A stretch of 64,000 bases of DNA from Chitinophagales bacterium (GTDB lineage Bacteria > Bacteroidota > Bacteroidia > Chitinophagales > CAIOSU01). Shown piece after piece: positions 44,000 through 53,750 of this stretch. Position 1 is the first letter of the stretch, and each line of letters starts with the position of its first letter. The notes under the pieces were generated by a model, which was given only the letters and a program-made list of their open reading frames with translations, made no database searches and was not told the origin of the DNA. The translations under genes and the position numbers were made by a program. Where the stretch lies: positions 62,001 to 126,000 of the forward strand of contig BPHB01000003.1 in the NCBI GenBank assembly GCA_026003335.1. The letters run 5' to 3'.

Positions 44000-44764
44000 A
44001 TGAAATCGGCAGAAAAAGCTATACAGTTTTTTTATACAATATGGGTTGTGCTCACATACATACCATTTATGGTATTTGCTGTAGTTGTGATTATTATAGC
44101 TCATAATCTGTTTAATGAAATAAAAGCGCATTGTATTGTTCTTCGTTATTGTCGCTGGTGGGCTGCAGTGTGGGCTTTTTTGTGTGGCATTAGGATAAAG
44201 GTGAAATATAATCCATCAATTAAAGAAGATCAGTCGTATGTCTTTGTGAGCAACCATTGCTCCAACCTGGATGCAATGGTGTGGGCTTATGCAGCACGGA
44301 ACAGTTCAAAGGGTTTGGCGAAAAAGGAACTCTTGCTTGTACCTTTTCTTGGGTATATTTTCAGCAAGGTATGCGTCATTGTAGATCGTGGGGATAAAGA
44401 AAGCCGTAGAAAAAGTATGGAGTTGCTGAAGGCTGAGATGAAAAAGGGCATTTCCCTGCTCATTTTTCCAGAAGGCACGCGTAACAAAAGCAATCAGCCC
44501 TTGCAGTCTTTTCATTCAGGCGCATTTCGCATTGCTGTGGAGTTGCACAAACCTATTGTGCCGGTTGTTATCTGTAACTCGGGTCATCTGATACCACCGG
44601 GAAGAGCTCTCTTTCGTCCGGGAACGGTAAAATGCATATTTCTTGAACCGATTTCCGTGGAGGGCAAAACAGAAACCGATATTGAAGACTTAAAAAGTGA
44701 AGCTTACAGACGTATGGAAGCAGTGCTATTGCAGGAGGACGTGCGTTTTGCTTCCTCGGCTTAA
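44000..44764 (+). CDS. plsC: 1-acyl-sn-glycerol-3-phosphate acyltransferase
   Basis: 254 residues. One or two N-terminal membrane segments (FYTIWVVLTYIPFMVFAVVVIIIA), then the acyltransferase HX4D box in SNHCSNLDAM, FPEGTRNKSNQPLQSFHSGA as the substrate-binding block, and VPVVICNSGH. It makes phosphatidic acid from lyso-PA at the inner membrane. Its last 4 bases overlap the stop of the convergent glycogen synthase/phosphorylase gene. Confidence 0.9.
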   Translation: MKSAEKAIQFFYTIWVVLTYIPFMVFAVVVIIIAHNLFNEIKAHCIVLRYCRWWAAVWAFLCGIRIKVKYNPSIKEDQSYVFVSNHCSNLDAMVWAYAARNSSKGLAKKELLLVPFLGYIFSKVCVIVDRGDKESRRKSMELLKAEMKKGISLLIFPEGTRNKSNQPLQSFHSGAFRIAVELHKPIVPVVICNSGHLIPPGRALFRPGTVKCIFLEPISVEGKTETDIEDLKSEAYRRMEAVLLQEDVRFASSA

Positions 44765-47700
44765 AGCCATTTGATGAGGTTAAAATCTGTCTTTTTTTTG
44801 AGCAGCGGATGTTTAGGGTATATTCTGAAACCATATTCAAACACGCCCGACTGAGTTACGGGAAATCGTGTGGCATAGGTTGCCCTGCTGCGATTTTTTT
44901 GGGTAACGGTCATTTCCTGTTTAAAAATAATTTCCCTGGGTTTTCCGTGATTTTTGCTTTGAATAAACAAAACCTCCATGCCGATTTCTTCCGGACTCAG
45001 GTTGCCCAGATTTAATGTGATTTGTGCGTAGTATTCTTCTCCAAGTGTTAGTGCTTTATTGGCTGAATCATGAATGTCCATGTCCATGATTTTAATGTAT
45101 GGCCAGTTGGCAAGTATTTTATTTTTCCATGCACAGAGTTCCTTCACCGCGCTGAAATCATTTTGTTTGATTTCCCGGAAATATTCATACATGGGTTCAT
45201 AGAAGGTATTGATATATTCATCTAGCATTCTGCGCGTAGTAAAGTAGGGAGCAATATCGGTCAGGTTCAATTTGATGCTTTCAATCCAGCGTTCGGGTAT
45301 TCCGTGCGCATTCCTGTCAAAAAAAGTGGGTATAACATCTTTTTCAAGAATAGAATAGAGTGTTTCACTGTCCAGTTCATCCTGATAGTCTTTCCGATTA
45401 TAGGTGTTTTCAAGCGGCAAAGCCCATCCTGCACCTGGCTTATAGCCTTCAGCCCACCAACCATCCATGACGCTGAGGTTTAAGACTCCGTTAAGAGAAG
45501 CCTTCATGCCACTGGTACCCGAAGCTTCCATAAGCCGCTCAGGATTATTCAGCCAGAGGTCAACACCCTGAACCAAGAGGGTTGCAAGCTCCATGTCGTA
45601 GTTCTGCAGGAAAATGATTTTCCCTTTAAAATCGGGCATCTGAGAGACTTCAATTATGCGTTTGATTAAGTCTTGGCCGGCTTTGTCTTTCGGGTGGGCC
45701 TTGCCTGCAAAAAGAAATTGCACAGGCAGCTGTGGCAGATTGACCAGATGCCGTAAGCGCTCAAGGTTGTGAAACAGCAAATGGGCGCGCTTATATGTGG
45801 CAAACCTGCGGGCAAAACCTATTATAAGAGTTTCTTCATTAAAGGCATGCAGAATGTCAAGAATACCTTTGGGGTTTTCATGCCGTTGGCTCATCTCGGA
45901 GCGGAGCTTATCGGTGAGCGCTTTAAGCAGTCTGGACTTCAAAAGCTTCCGGATATTCCAGATACGTTTAGCCTCTGCATGCTGCAGCTTTTTCCACTGC
46001 TGCGGGTCAGGCGGAGGCAGTTGATAGGCATCAGTGCCAAACACTTCCCTATGCAGTGCCTGCCAGGCTTTATCTGTCCATGTGGAATAATGGACGCCAT
46101 TGGTTATATGACCGATGGGCAATTCGCTGGTGATAAATCCGGGATACAGCGGCTGAAACATTTCTCTTGATACCTGTCCATGTAATCTGCTTACGCCATT
46201 TATTTCACCACACAGCCGTGCAGCGAGGTAGCTCATGGAAAATTTCTCTGCGGCATTGGTTTCATCTATTCTTCCCAATCCGATAAATCGCTCCCAAGGG
46301 ATATTAAATACATTAGGATATTCTGACAGATAAGCACGTATGAGGTCTTCACTGAAGGCATCATGACCGGCAGGAACCGGAGTGTGTGTGGTGAAGAGGC
46401 TGGTAGAGCGCACAATTTCAAGCGCCTCATCAAAGCTGATGTTTTCTTCCAGCACAAGATTTTTGATGCGCTCCAATCCTACGAACGCTGCATGTCCTTC
46501 ATTGCAATGATAGATATCAGCTTTTATTCCCATAGAACGCAACAGGCGTTCACCTCCGATTCCAAGCAATATTTCCTGTTTAAGGCGATATTCAATATCT
46601 CCGCCATAAAGCTGATGGGTAATGGTGCGGTCATCGGGCTGATTATCTTCTATATCGGTATCCAGGAGATACAACGGCACGCGTCCCACCTGAATCTGCC
46701 ATATTTTGGCATATACCTTTCTCCCCGGCAGGGATACGCTTATTTTTTTCCAGTTGCCCTCTTCGTCTCTTACTGGCAGTACCGGAAGGAATGAAAATTT
46801 TTGCGATTTGTAAACGGCAAGTTGCTCGCCATGCGGTGAGAGCTCCTGTTTAAAGTAACCATAGCGATACAGCAGCCCAACTCCTACCATATCAAGGCCC
46901 GTGTCGCTAGCTTCTTTGAGGAAATCTCCGGCAAGGATGCCCAGACCGCCTGAATAAAGCCGGATGATGGCATTCAGTCCATACTCCATACAGAAGTAAG
47001 CCACTCTGGGCTGTCTGGTTTTGGGTTGATCCATGTAGGAGCGGAATGCGCTATATACGGCATGCAGTTTTTCCTGAAAGGCTGCATTTTTTTCCAGCCG
47101 TTTCAGTTTTGCATAAGGAAGCACATCCAGCAGGGCTACAGGGTTTTTGTGATACTCTTCCCATAGCTGCGGGTCGATCATTTCAAAGAGTTCTGCTGCT
47201 TCCTGATTCCATGACCACCAAAGGTTTTTTGACAGTTCAACCAGGGGGGAGAGGCTTTCAGGTATCTCTGTTTTCACAAGAATTTTTCTCCATTTAGGCT
47301 GATTGTTTTTTATGTGCCGCAAATGGCGTTCGTCACCTATAGGCGTTATTTCATGTTTTTCTTTAAAGAGATACTCTCTGCCAAGGCTTTTCTGCAAAGC
47401 AATGTCAAAAGCTTTCTTGTAATAAGTAATGAGATTGTTCCACTGCACTTTTTTGGACAGTTCGTGAGCATGGAATCGTTCTTCAGCTACTTCACCCGGG
47501 CTCTTGCGGGAGAAATCACGAATGATTGTGGCTATTTGCTCTGAGGTTTGCTCATCATTGTAATCATGCCGTTCAACAATATAGATGCCCTTGTATGCGT
47601 TGCTGAAATGGGTTTTTATCCATTTTCCGAAGCCCGTAAGCTGAGTGGTAATGGTTGGTATGCGGAAAGCCAGGCTTTCCAGCGGTGTATATCCCCACGG

Positions 47701-49017
47701 CTCATAATAGGAGGGAAAAGCAGAAATATCAAAGCCGATAAAGAGGTCATAGTAGTGCAGATTAAAAATGCCGTCATCGCCATTCAGATAGGTGGGCGCG
47801 AAAATCACCTTTACCGGGTCTTGTCGGTTGTTTGTCAGTTTGCAGGCATAAATTTTTTTCATGATAGGGTCGGAGTCTGCTCCCTGGAGGTGGTGTGTAA
47901 GCAATTCAGGTGTGAAAGTGTTTAGCGCTGAAAGATTTTGCATTCGGTCCAGCACTTCCTTTCTGGGGCCGGTGTGGTGTGCGGGCACCATGATAAAAGC
48001 TACAGTCTTTTGATGCAGGGCATTGGACTGCTTTAATCTTGCCAGTGCATCCAGAAATACATCAATCCCTTTGTTGCGGAATTCATAACGGCCGCTTTTG
48101 GCGATGAGCAGGGTGTTTTCAGGCAAATCATCACCGGTTAAGGCCTTGGCTACCTGCAGCAGTTTTTCCCGTGCCTGTTTTCGCTTTTCTTCAAATAGGT
48201 TTTCATCGGGGACAATTCTTATGTCAAACCCGTTTGGTGTAATGAGGTCTGGTTCTTCTTCCAGAAACTGTTTACATTCCTGAGCAGTTATTTCGCTCAC
48301 TGTAGTAAAACAGTCAGCATACTGGGCTGTGCGCTTTTCCAGGGATTGTTTGGCAACCACATTGAATTGCCGCGCCATCTGGTCGGCATTATACTGGCTG
48401 AGTTTATCATAAAGAGGCAGGCCATTGCCCGCTATAGAGCGGCCCAGGACCGTAGCATGGGTGGTGAATACAGTGCCTATCTGAGGAGCAAATTCGTGCA
48501 GATAAAGGGCTCCGGCCCCGGTCATCCATTCATGAAAGTGGGCTACAATTTTGTCATTGTAGGACAGATGAAATCGGTAAAAGCTTTCTATGACCTTACC
48601 AGCGCAATAACCAAAGAGGGCGGGTTCAATATAATCCCACTGGCCGGTGAGGGAATCTACATGATATTGCATCCACAGGTGTGTAAAGATTTCGTCCTTT
48701 TTGGTATAGAGCGGTGTAAAATCAACCAGAATGGCTATTGCATTGGATGCGTTTTTCCAACGGCCTGTTTTGATACGCAAACCTTCCTGCTGGGCTTGTT
48801 CTTTCCACGATGCAAACAAGTCATAGTCTTCAACAAAATCAGCGTTTTCATTTCCTTTCCACACATCTGGGCCGATGGTGATGTAGTTTTCTCCCAGTTC
48901 TTCTACCAGGGTAGCCGATTTGGTGGCGATAACTGTGTAGATGCCACCTACTTTATTGCATACCTCCCAGCTTACTTCAAACAAGTAGTCGGGGCTAAGC
49001 AGTTTTTCTTCGCTCAT
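44761..49017 (-). CDS. glycogen synthase / alpha-glucan phosphorylase fusion
   Basis: 1418 residues. Part 1 (about 1-590) is a GT-B glycogen synthase of the eukaryote-like GT3 type: VSWEVCNKVGGIYTVIATKS, HFHEWMTGAG, TTHATVLGRSIAG, FPSYYEPWGYTPLES. Part 2 (about 610-1418) is an alpha-glucan phosphorylase of the Thermotoga-like GT35 type: NLWWSWNQEAAELFE, EYGLNAIIRLYSGGLGILAG, TTHTPVPAGHDAFSEDL, FARRFATYKRAHLL and the pyridoxal-phosphate site MEASGTSGMKASLNG. One chain could thus lengthen and shorten alpha-1,4-glucan. Last gene of the 53600-44761 operon; its ATG overlaps the GH57 stop (ATGA). Confidence 0.93.
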   Translation of the reverse strand: MSEEKLLSPDYLFEVSWEVCNKVGGIYTVIATKSATLVEELGENYITIGPDVWKGNENADFVEDYDLFASWKEQAQQEGLRIKTGRWKNASNAIAILVDFTPLYTKKDEIFTHLWMQYHVDSLTGQWDYIEPALFGYCAGKVIESFYRFHLSYNDKIVAHFHEWMTGAGALYLHEFAPQIGTVFTTHATVLGRSIAGNGLPLYDKLSQYNADQMARQFNVVAKQSLEKRTAQYADCFTTVSEITAQECKQFLEEEPDLITPNGFDIRIVPDENLFEEKRKQAREKLLQVAKALTGDDLPENTLLIAKSGRYEFRNKGIDVFLDALARLKQSNALHQKTVAFIMVPAHHTGPRKEVLDRMQNLSALNTFTPELLTHHLQGADSDPIMKKIYACKLTNNRQDPVKVIFAPTYLNGDDGIFNLHYYDLFIGFDISAFPSYYEPWGYTPLESLAFRIPTITTQLTGFGKWIKTHFSNAYKGIYIVERHDYNDEQTSEQIATIIRDFSRKSPGEVAEERFHAHELSKKVQWNNLITYYKKAFDIALQKSLGREYLFKEKHEITPIGDERHLRHIKNNQPKWRKILVKTEIPESLSPLVELSKNLWWSWNQEAAELFEMIDPQLWEEYHKNPVALLDVLPYAKLKRLEKNAAFQEKLHAVYSAFRSYMDQPKTRQPRVAYFCMEYGLNAIIRLYSGGLGILAGDFLKEASDTGLDMVGVGLLYRYGYFKQELSPHGEQLAVYKSQKFSFLPVLPVRDEEGNWKKISVSLPGRKVYAKIWQIQVGRVPLYLLDTDIEDNQPDDRTITHQLYGGDIEYRLKQEILLGIGGERLLRSMGIKADIYHCNEGHAAFVGLERIKNLVLEENISFDEALEIVRSTSLFTTHTPVPAGHDAFSEDLIRAYLSEYPNVFNIPWERFIGLGRIDETNAAEKFSMSYLAARLCGEINGVSRLHGQVSREMFQPLYPGFITSELPIGHITNGVHYSTWTDKAWQALHREVFGTDAYQLPPPDPQQWKKLQHAEAKRIWNIRKLLKSRLLKALTDKLRSEMSQRHENPKGILDILHAFNEETLIIGFARRFATYKRAHLLFHNLERLRHLVNLPQLPVQFLFAGKAHPKDKAGQDLIKRIIEVSQMPDFKGKIIFLQNYDMELATLLVQGVDLWLNNPERLMEASGTSGMKASLNGVLNLSVMDGWWAEGYKPGAGWALPLENTYNRKDYQDELDSETLYSILEKDVIPTFFDRNAHGIPERWIESIKLNLTDIAPYFTTRRMLDEYINTFYEPMYEYFREIKQNDFSAVKELCAWKNKILANWPYIKIMDMDIHDSANKALTLGEEYYAQITLNLGNLSPEEIGMEVLFIQSKNHGKPREIIFKQEMTVTQKNRSRATYATRFPVTQSGVFEYGFRIYPKHPLLKKKTDFNLIKWL

Positions 49018-50294
49018 GTTTTTTTGATTTGTTCTGCAGATGCTGAACGATTTTTTATTGTTTTCCTGGCTCTTGGTTTTGCGTGAGCCGTGTCCTTGTT
49101 TTTGCGCCCTGAAGCTTCCTGCACACGAAGGGTAAAATCACTGATGACATTCATATAGTTAATGAATGCTTCGTAGGGTGAGCCGTAAGGGTTGAAATAT
49201 TTATGCACGTCACCGTCAGAGAAAAATTTGGTGCACATGTAGTAAAAGTGATCACTGGTTTGCAGATATTCCCAGTCGCGCTGGATATCGGGGTCATCAC
49301 AGGAAGTCGCCAGCGATTCAAGCTGGTATAGCGATTCAAAAGCATCATCCTGCAGGTCGTTGCCCAGCCAGGCACTCAGGTCGCGTTCCTCATCTGCCCA
49401 TGAGATAGGATAGGGCACGTGAATAGGGCCCACAGGGCTTAGTAGTTCGGCAGCCTCACCCGGAGTAATAAAACCGTAATTGGTGGAGGAGAATATTTTT
49501 TTGGGGAGGTGACGTATAAAATCAAAGATACCGGTTTCGGCCCATTGATGTTCACCAAAGGTTTCGTAATCCATAAATAAATTGACCAGCTCTTCTTCGG
49601 CAGGCAGGTTATTGAGCCAGGCGGCAAATTTATCTGCGGTAAGGGGCCATTCTGACCACGACCGGTTAGAGAAGCGGAAGGCAATATCATCGCTGAGGCG
49701 AAAGTTTTTCAGCAGCAACTTGAGTTTGGGGTTGCGTGCGTTGCAGTACACATAGTTGGGGCTACGCCATCCCAGAATGTGCCGTGCGCCTTCGGTAAGC
49801 TGAGCCTTAAAACCCATTCCGGCAACCGTTTCCCCGATGGCATCCGAATAGATCAGCTCGGTGTTCCGGAAAACACGGGGTTTCTGGCCAAACAGCCGGT
49901 AGATCATTGCGGCATGTTTTTCACATTGCCGGATAAATTCCTTTTTGCTCTTCAATGAGGATAATGAGTGGGCATAGGTTTCACACAAAAATTCCACACA
50001 GCCGGTATCGGCCAGTTGCTGAAAGCTTTCCAGTACGTGGGGAGCATATTTTTTAAACTGATCCAGTGCGGTTCCGCTTATGGAAAATGCAATTTTAAAC
50101 TGTTTGCCATACTCCCTGATAAGCTCAAGTAACACACGATTGGTGGGTAGGTAGCATTTTTGCGCTACTTTCTGCAAGATAGATCGGTTGGCTACTTCGT
50201 CATAATAGTGATGGTTGACGCCTATGTCAAAAAAGCGGTAGGTTCTTAAGCGGAATGGCTGGTGCACCTGAAAATAAAAGCAGATATAGCGCAT
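49014..50294 (-). CDS. glycoside hydrolase family 57
   Basis: 426 residues. FYFQVHQPFRLRTYRFFD at the N terminus carries the family's HQP motif; FRNTELIYSD (nucleophile-type Glu of motif 3) and VNLFMDYETFGEHQW (motif 4 with catalytic Asp) are present. GH57 members include alpha-amylases, 4-alpha-glucanotransferases and branching enzymes; this length and a glycogen operon suggest an alpha-amylase or glucanotransferase acting on cytoplasmic glycogen. No signal peptide. Starts 27 bases after the GT4 gene and overlaps the next by 4. Confidence 0.9.
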   Translation of the reverse strand: MRYICFYFQVHQPFRLRTYRFFDIGVNHHYYDEVANRSILQKVAQKCYLPTNRVLLELIREYGKQFKIAFSISGTALDQFKKYAPHVLESFQQLADTGCVEFLCETYAHSLSSLKSKKEFIRQCEKHAAMIYRLFGQKPRVFRNTELIYSDAIGETVAGMGFKAQLTEGARHILGWRSPNYVYCNARNPKLKLLLKNFRLSDDIAFRFSNRSWSEWPLTADKFAAWLNNLPAEEELVNLFMDYETFGEHQWAETGIFDFIRHLPKKIFSSTNYGFITPGEAAELLSPVGPIHVPYPISWADEERDLSAWLGNDLQDDAFESLYQLESLATSCDDPDIQRDWEYLQTSDHFYYMCTKFFSDGDVHKYFNPYGSPYEAFINYMNVISDFTLRVQEASGRKNKDTAHAKPRARKTIKNRSASAEQIKKT

Positions 50295-50321
50295 GGTGTT
50301 TTTTTTCTGACGTGTTGTTGT

Positions 50322-51626
50322 TTAATAAACCATTGTTTCTGAAGTCTGATGAATAAGCGTTTGGTAAATGGCTTTCACCTTGGCTGCTGCGTCATCCCAT
50401 TTTAGTTTTTCCACTTCTTCTTTACCATATTTCTCAAACATTTTATTGATGCCTTTATAATGCAGCAATCCGTAAATGCTGTCGGCTATGGCGTCAATGT
50501 CCCAGAAATTCACTTTAATGGCGTGTTTGAGTATTTCGGCAACCCCTGATTGTCTGGAAATAATTACCGGCACACTGGAGCGCATGGCTTCAAGGGGAGA
50601 AATGCCAAAAGGTTCAGAAACCGAGGGCATTACATAAACATCACTCATGGCAAAGATACGGTCCACCTCGTCCCCTTTAAGAAATCCGGTAAAATGAAAG
50701 CGGGAGGAGATGCGTAACTGGGCTACTCTTTTGATGATTTTTTCCAGCATGTCTCCGGTTCCGGCCATGGCAAACCTTACGTTTTTATCCTTCTGCAAAA
50801 CGCGGTAAGCTGCTTCAACGAAATAGTCGGGCCCTTTCTGAAAGGTGATGCGGCCCAAAAAAGTTACCAGCTTTTCGGGGAAAGGCTTTGCATAATTACC
50901 TGCAATGGTATATGCCGGCATTACGGCATTGTGCACGGTTACTACTTTTTCCGGAGCAATACCGTAGCGGCTGATGATGATGTTGCGTGTGAAGTTACTG
51001 ACGGCAATAATTTTATCGGCTGCCTGCATGCCGGCACGCTCCAGATCATACACCTGCTGATTAATATTTTCTCCGGAGCGGTCAAATTCGGTAGCATGCA
51101 CATGCGCTATGAATGGTTTGCCGCTTACTCCCCGGGCGGCCATGCCGGCAGGATAGGTGAGCCAGTCGTGGGCATGAATGACGTCAAATTCAAGTATGGA
51201 AGCCAGTCGGGCAGCTATCAGTGCGTAGCGGGCTACTTCATTAAACAGGTCACTGCCATATTCTCCGCTGAAGGTGAAAGTGGTGGAGAAAATGTCGCGG
51301 TGGATGTCCGTTTTTTCTTGCAGGGCTGTTTCGGTAAGGCGCCTATATTCCAGAGCGCTCAGATAAGGACGCAGCAGGGAGTGGATACTAATCATGGTAA
51401 ATTTCTTCCACACCTCGCGGTGGCTTTCCCTGACAACATCCAATGGGATATTGCTGGCATTCAGCAGTTGAATGCCGCTTGCCGGTTCGTCACCAAAAAC
51501 ACGGGGCACAACGAACAATACTTCCACGCCATTGTTCAGCAAGCCGAGCGACAGACCGTAGCAGGCCGTGCCAAGTCCGCCAGAGATGTGGGGCGGAAAT
51601 TCCCAACCAAACATCAGCACTTTCAT
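50322..51626 (-). CDS. GT4 glycosyltransferase in the glycogen operon
   Basis: 434 residues, GT-B fold. MLMFGWEFPPHISGGLGTAC-like start (VLMFGWEFPPHISGGLG), VIHAHDWLTYPAGMAARG and the donor loop SVSEPFGISPLEAMRSSVPV with E-x7-E. KIIAVSNFTRNIII and VTFLGRITFQKGPDYFVEA are typical of GT4. Its place between debranching enzyme and GH57 suggests a glucan elongating or priming role, although the fusion protein already carries a synthase. It starts 3 bases after the debranching-enzyme stop. Confidence 0.88.
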   Translation of the reverse strand: MKVLMFGWEFPPHISGGLGTACYGLSLGLLNNGVEVLFVVPRVFGDEPASGIQLLNASNIPLDVVRESHREVWKKFTMISIHSLLRPYLSALEYRRLTETALQEKTDIHRDIFSTTFTFSGEYGSDLFNEVARYALIAARLASILEFDVIHAHDWLTYPAGMAARGVSGKPFIAHVHATEFDRSGENINQQVYDLERAGMQAADKIIAVSNFTRNIIISRYGIAPEKVVTVHNAVMPAYTIAGNYAKPFPEKLVTFLGRITFQKGPDYFVEAAYRVLQKDKNVRFAMAGTGDMLEKIIKRVAQLRISSRFHFTGFLKGDEVDRIFAMSDVYVMPSVSEPFGISPLEAMRSSVPVIISRQSGVAEILKHAIKVNFWDIDAIADSIYGLLHYKGINKMFEKYGKEEVEKLKWDDAAAKVKAIYQTLIHQTSETMVY

Positions 51627-51629
51627 AAA

Positions 51630-53600
51630 CTATTTCTCCACCAATACTTTTTGCTTCAAAAAACCATCGGCCCGGCTATAACGTTCCAGCAGGTAGTGTA
51701 TCCGAAGCAGTTCAGCAACGCTCCATGCCTGGGAGATTGCGCCATTGGGATAGTGGGGAGGGTCACCATCAAAGATTTCTGAGATTGTAGAAATTCCGTG
51801 ACGGGTCATCTCCGGTGCGAATCCTTCATACAACTGGCGTATGAATGCCACACCTTCATTACCGTAAACTTTCAGGTATGCTTCCGCAAAGTGTCCCAGT
51901 AGCCAGGGCCATACGGTGCCCTGATGATAGGCCAGATCGCGGGTGCGCTGGTCACCACCATAGGAGCCTTTGTAGCTTGGGTTTTTAGGTGAAAGGGTGC
52001 GCAGGCCACGTGGGGTGAGCAGCTCACTTTGTACTTTGGCCACCACGGCAGTTTTGATGGAGTCATGAATGGGCGAGAAGGGCAGGGAGACGGCAAAAAT
52101 CTGATTAGGCCTTACTGACCAGTCCTTTTCATCACCGTTTACCACATCTGCAAGATATCCTTTCTCCTCATCCCAGAAGGTAAGCAGAAAAGATGTTTCA
52201 ATCATACTGGGCAGGTGGCCCCATTGATGGATAAATTTATCATCATCGGCCAGTTCAGCCAGCTTGAGTGCAAAACAAACGGCATTATACCAGAGGGCAT
52301 TAATTTCCACAGGCATGCCGGTGCGCGGGGTTACGGGCTTTCCTTCCACAACGGCATCCATCCAGGTAAGGGCTATGCCCGGATAGCCCGCACTTATCAG
52401 TCCGTTGTCTTGCATTTTAATGTTGTAGTCGGTTCCATCGCGATAGGCCTCCAGTATGGCACGCATTTTTGTTTTGTAGGCAGCCCACACCTTCACAGCG
52501 CTGTTGGTGAAAATGGCGTAATGCTGCAGAGTCCAGAAAAACCAGAGGGGAGCATCCACACTGTTGTAAGCATGCCCCATATTGGGGAAGAGGCCGTTTT
52601 TAAGCTGTGCAACCATGGTGTCCAGGGCGGCTTTGCAAAGGCGGGGTTTGCCCGTAACCAGGGTAAGCCCGGGGAGGGAGATAAAAGTATCACGGCCCCA
52701 ACGGCCAAACCAATGGTAGCCGGCAATCACCTCCGTTTTTTTGTCGCGGATGACGAGAAATTGTTTTGCGGAGTTGAGCAGGCAGTTTTCAAAAGAATTG
52801 CGCGGTACACGCAGCTTCACTTCTTTTGTAAAGCGGCTTTTGAGCGAACGGGGCTGCATTTCCTCCAGGCTGGCGCTGATAATGACGGATTCACCCTTTT
52901 TCATCTGCATTTCAAAAAAGCCCGGGGTAAAGAGGTCTTCGCGGTAGTCATAGCCGCGTTCCTGCTCGCGCACGTATTCAAAGTTGTAGTACCAGTCAGG
53001 ATTGGAGATATATTCAGCCTGCCGTGACGTTTGCAAATAGAGGTCAGTATAGCCGGCATAGAGGCGTATTTTGATGCCATTGGGTATTTCCATGTATTTT
53101 TTATTGGCGTACACATTGGCATGGCTAAGGTGGTGGTAGTTGCGAAAGGCCAGTAAAGGCATTAGGCGCAGGGTAATGGGAGCATGGGCCTTTTGCAGGG
53201 TGTAGCGAATCATTACGCAGTCGGTATCAGAAAGCAGGATGATCTCTTTCTTCAGAATGTTTCCGCCTACGTCAAAAATCCAGAACGGAATAGGATCGGC
53301 TGAAAAGTCCAGCAGATATTTATGTCCTTTGGGATGATATAGACCCGGATAGCGGTGAATGGCCAGGTTAAACACTGCTTCATGCTGCAGGATGGTTTCA
53401 TCAATGGAAGACAAAAGCACATGATTGTCATCATCTATCTGAGGCTGGGGGGCAACCAGAAGCCCGTGATATTTGCGGGTATGGCAGTTGATGATGGTGG
53501 AGCTACAGTAGGCTCCACGTTGATTGGTGCGCAGCAGCTCTTTATCCAGCGCATACTGGAGATTGACTAATTGGTTTTTATCAAACTGAATGTAAGCCAT
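51630..53600 (-). CDS. glycogen debranching enzyme
   Basis: 656 residues from the ATG at 53600 (MAYIQFDKNQLVN); the frame extends 30 codons further without family-like sequence. An N-terminal beta-sandwich (GAYCSSTIINCHTRKYHGLL) is followed by an (alpha/alpha)6 barrel with AGYHWFGRWGRDTFISLPGL, where the Asp of GRDTFI is catalytic in the family, then TWMDAVVEGKPVTPRTG and LAYHQGTVWPWLLGHFAEAY. It hydrolyses alpha-1,6 branches (amylo-alpha-1,6-glucosidase type). First gene of the glycogen operon; divergent from mscS with 150 bases between. Confidence 0.92.
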   Translation of the reverse strand: MAYIQFDKNQLVNLQYALDKELLRTNQRGAYCSSTIINCHTRKYHGLLVAPQPQIDDDNHVLLSSIDETILQHEAVFNLAIHRYPGLYHPKGHKYLLDFSADPIPFWIFDVGGNILKKEIILLSDTDCVMIRYTLQKAHAPITLRLMPLLAFRNYHHLSHANVYANKKYMEIPNGIKIRLYAGYTDLYLQTSRQAEYISNPDWYYNFEYVREQERGYDYREDLFTPGFFEMQMKKGESVIISASLEEMQPRSLKSRFTKEVKLRVPRNSFENCLLNSAKQFLVIRDKKTEVIAGYHWFGRWGRDTFISLPGLTLVTGKPRLCKAALDTMVAQLKNGLFPNMGHAYNSVDAPLWFFWTLQHYAIFTNSAVKVWAAYKTKMRAILEAYRDGTDYNIKMQDNGLISAGYPGIALTWMDAVVEGKPVTPRTGMPVEINALWYNAVCFALKLAELADDDKFIHQWGHLPSMIETSFLLTFWDEEKGYLADVVNGDEKDWSVRPNQIFAVSLPFSPIHDSIKTAVVAKVQSELLTPRGLRTLSPKNPSYKGSYGGDQRTRDLAYHQGTVWPWLLGHFAEAYLKVYGNEGVAFIRQLYEGFAPEMTRHGISTISEIFDGDPPHYPNGAISQAWSVAELLRIHYLLERYSRADGFLKQKVLVEK

Positions 53601-53750
53601 AGCGCATTTTCGCTTTTGAAAGAACGGCAGATTTCCGTCTTTTTCCAAAAATGCAAAAATTCCCCGGTTTTCCGAAAGCACAGACGTCAATAGAATTAAT
53701 AAAGCGTTATCATTTAACCATTCTTATATTCGCTGAAACAGCTGTTAACC

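Noticed and set aside
52215-53027. 270-codon plus-strand frame opposite the debranching enzyme
   Set aside because: Shadow of a clearly assigned GH-type gene; the translated product lacks any recognised motif.
53601-53690. 30-codon upstream extension of the debranching enzyme
   Set aside because: The family-like sequence begins at MAYIQFDK (53600); the extension lacks homologous-looking residues.
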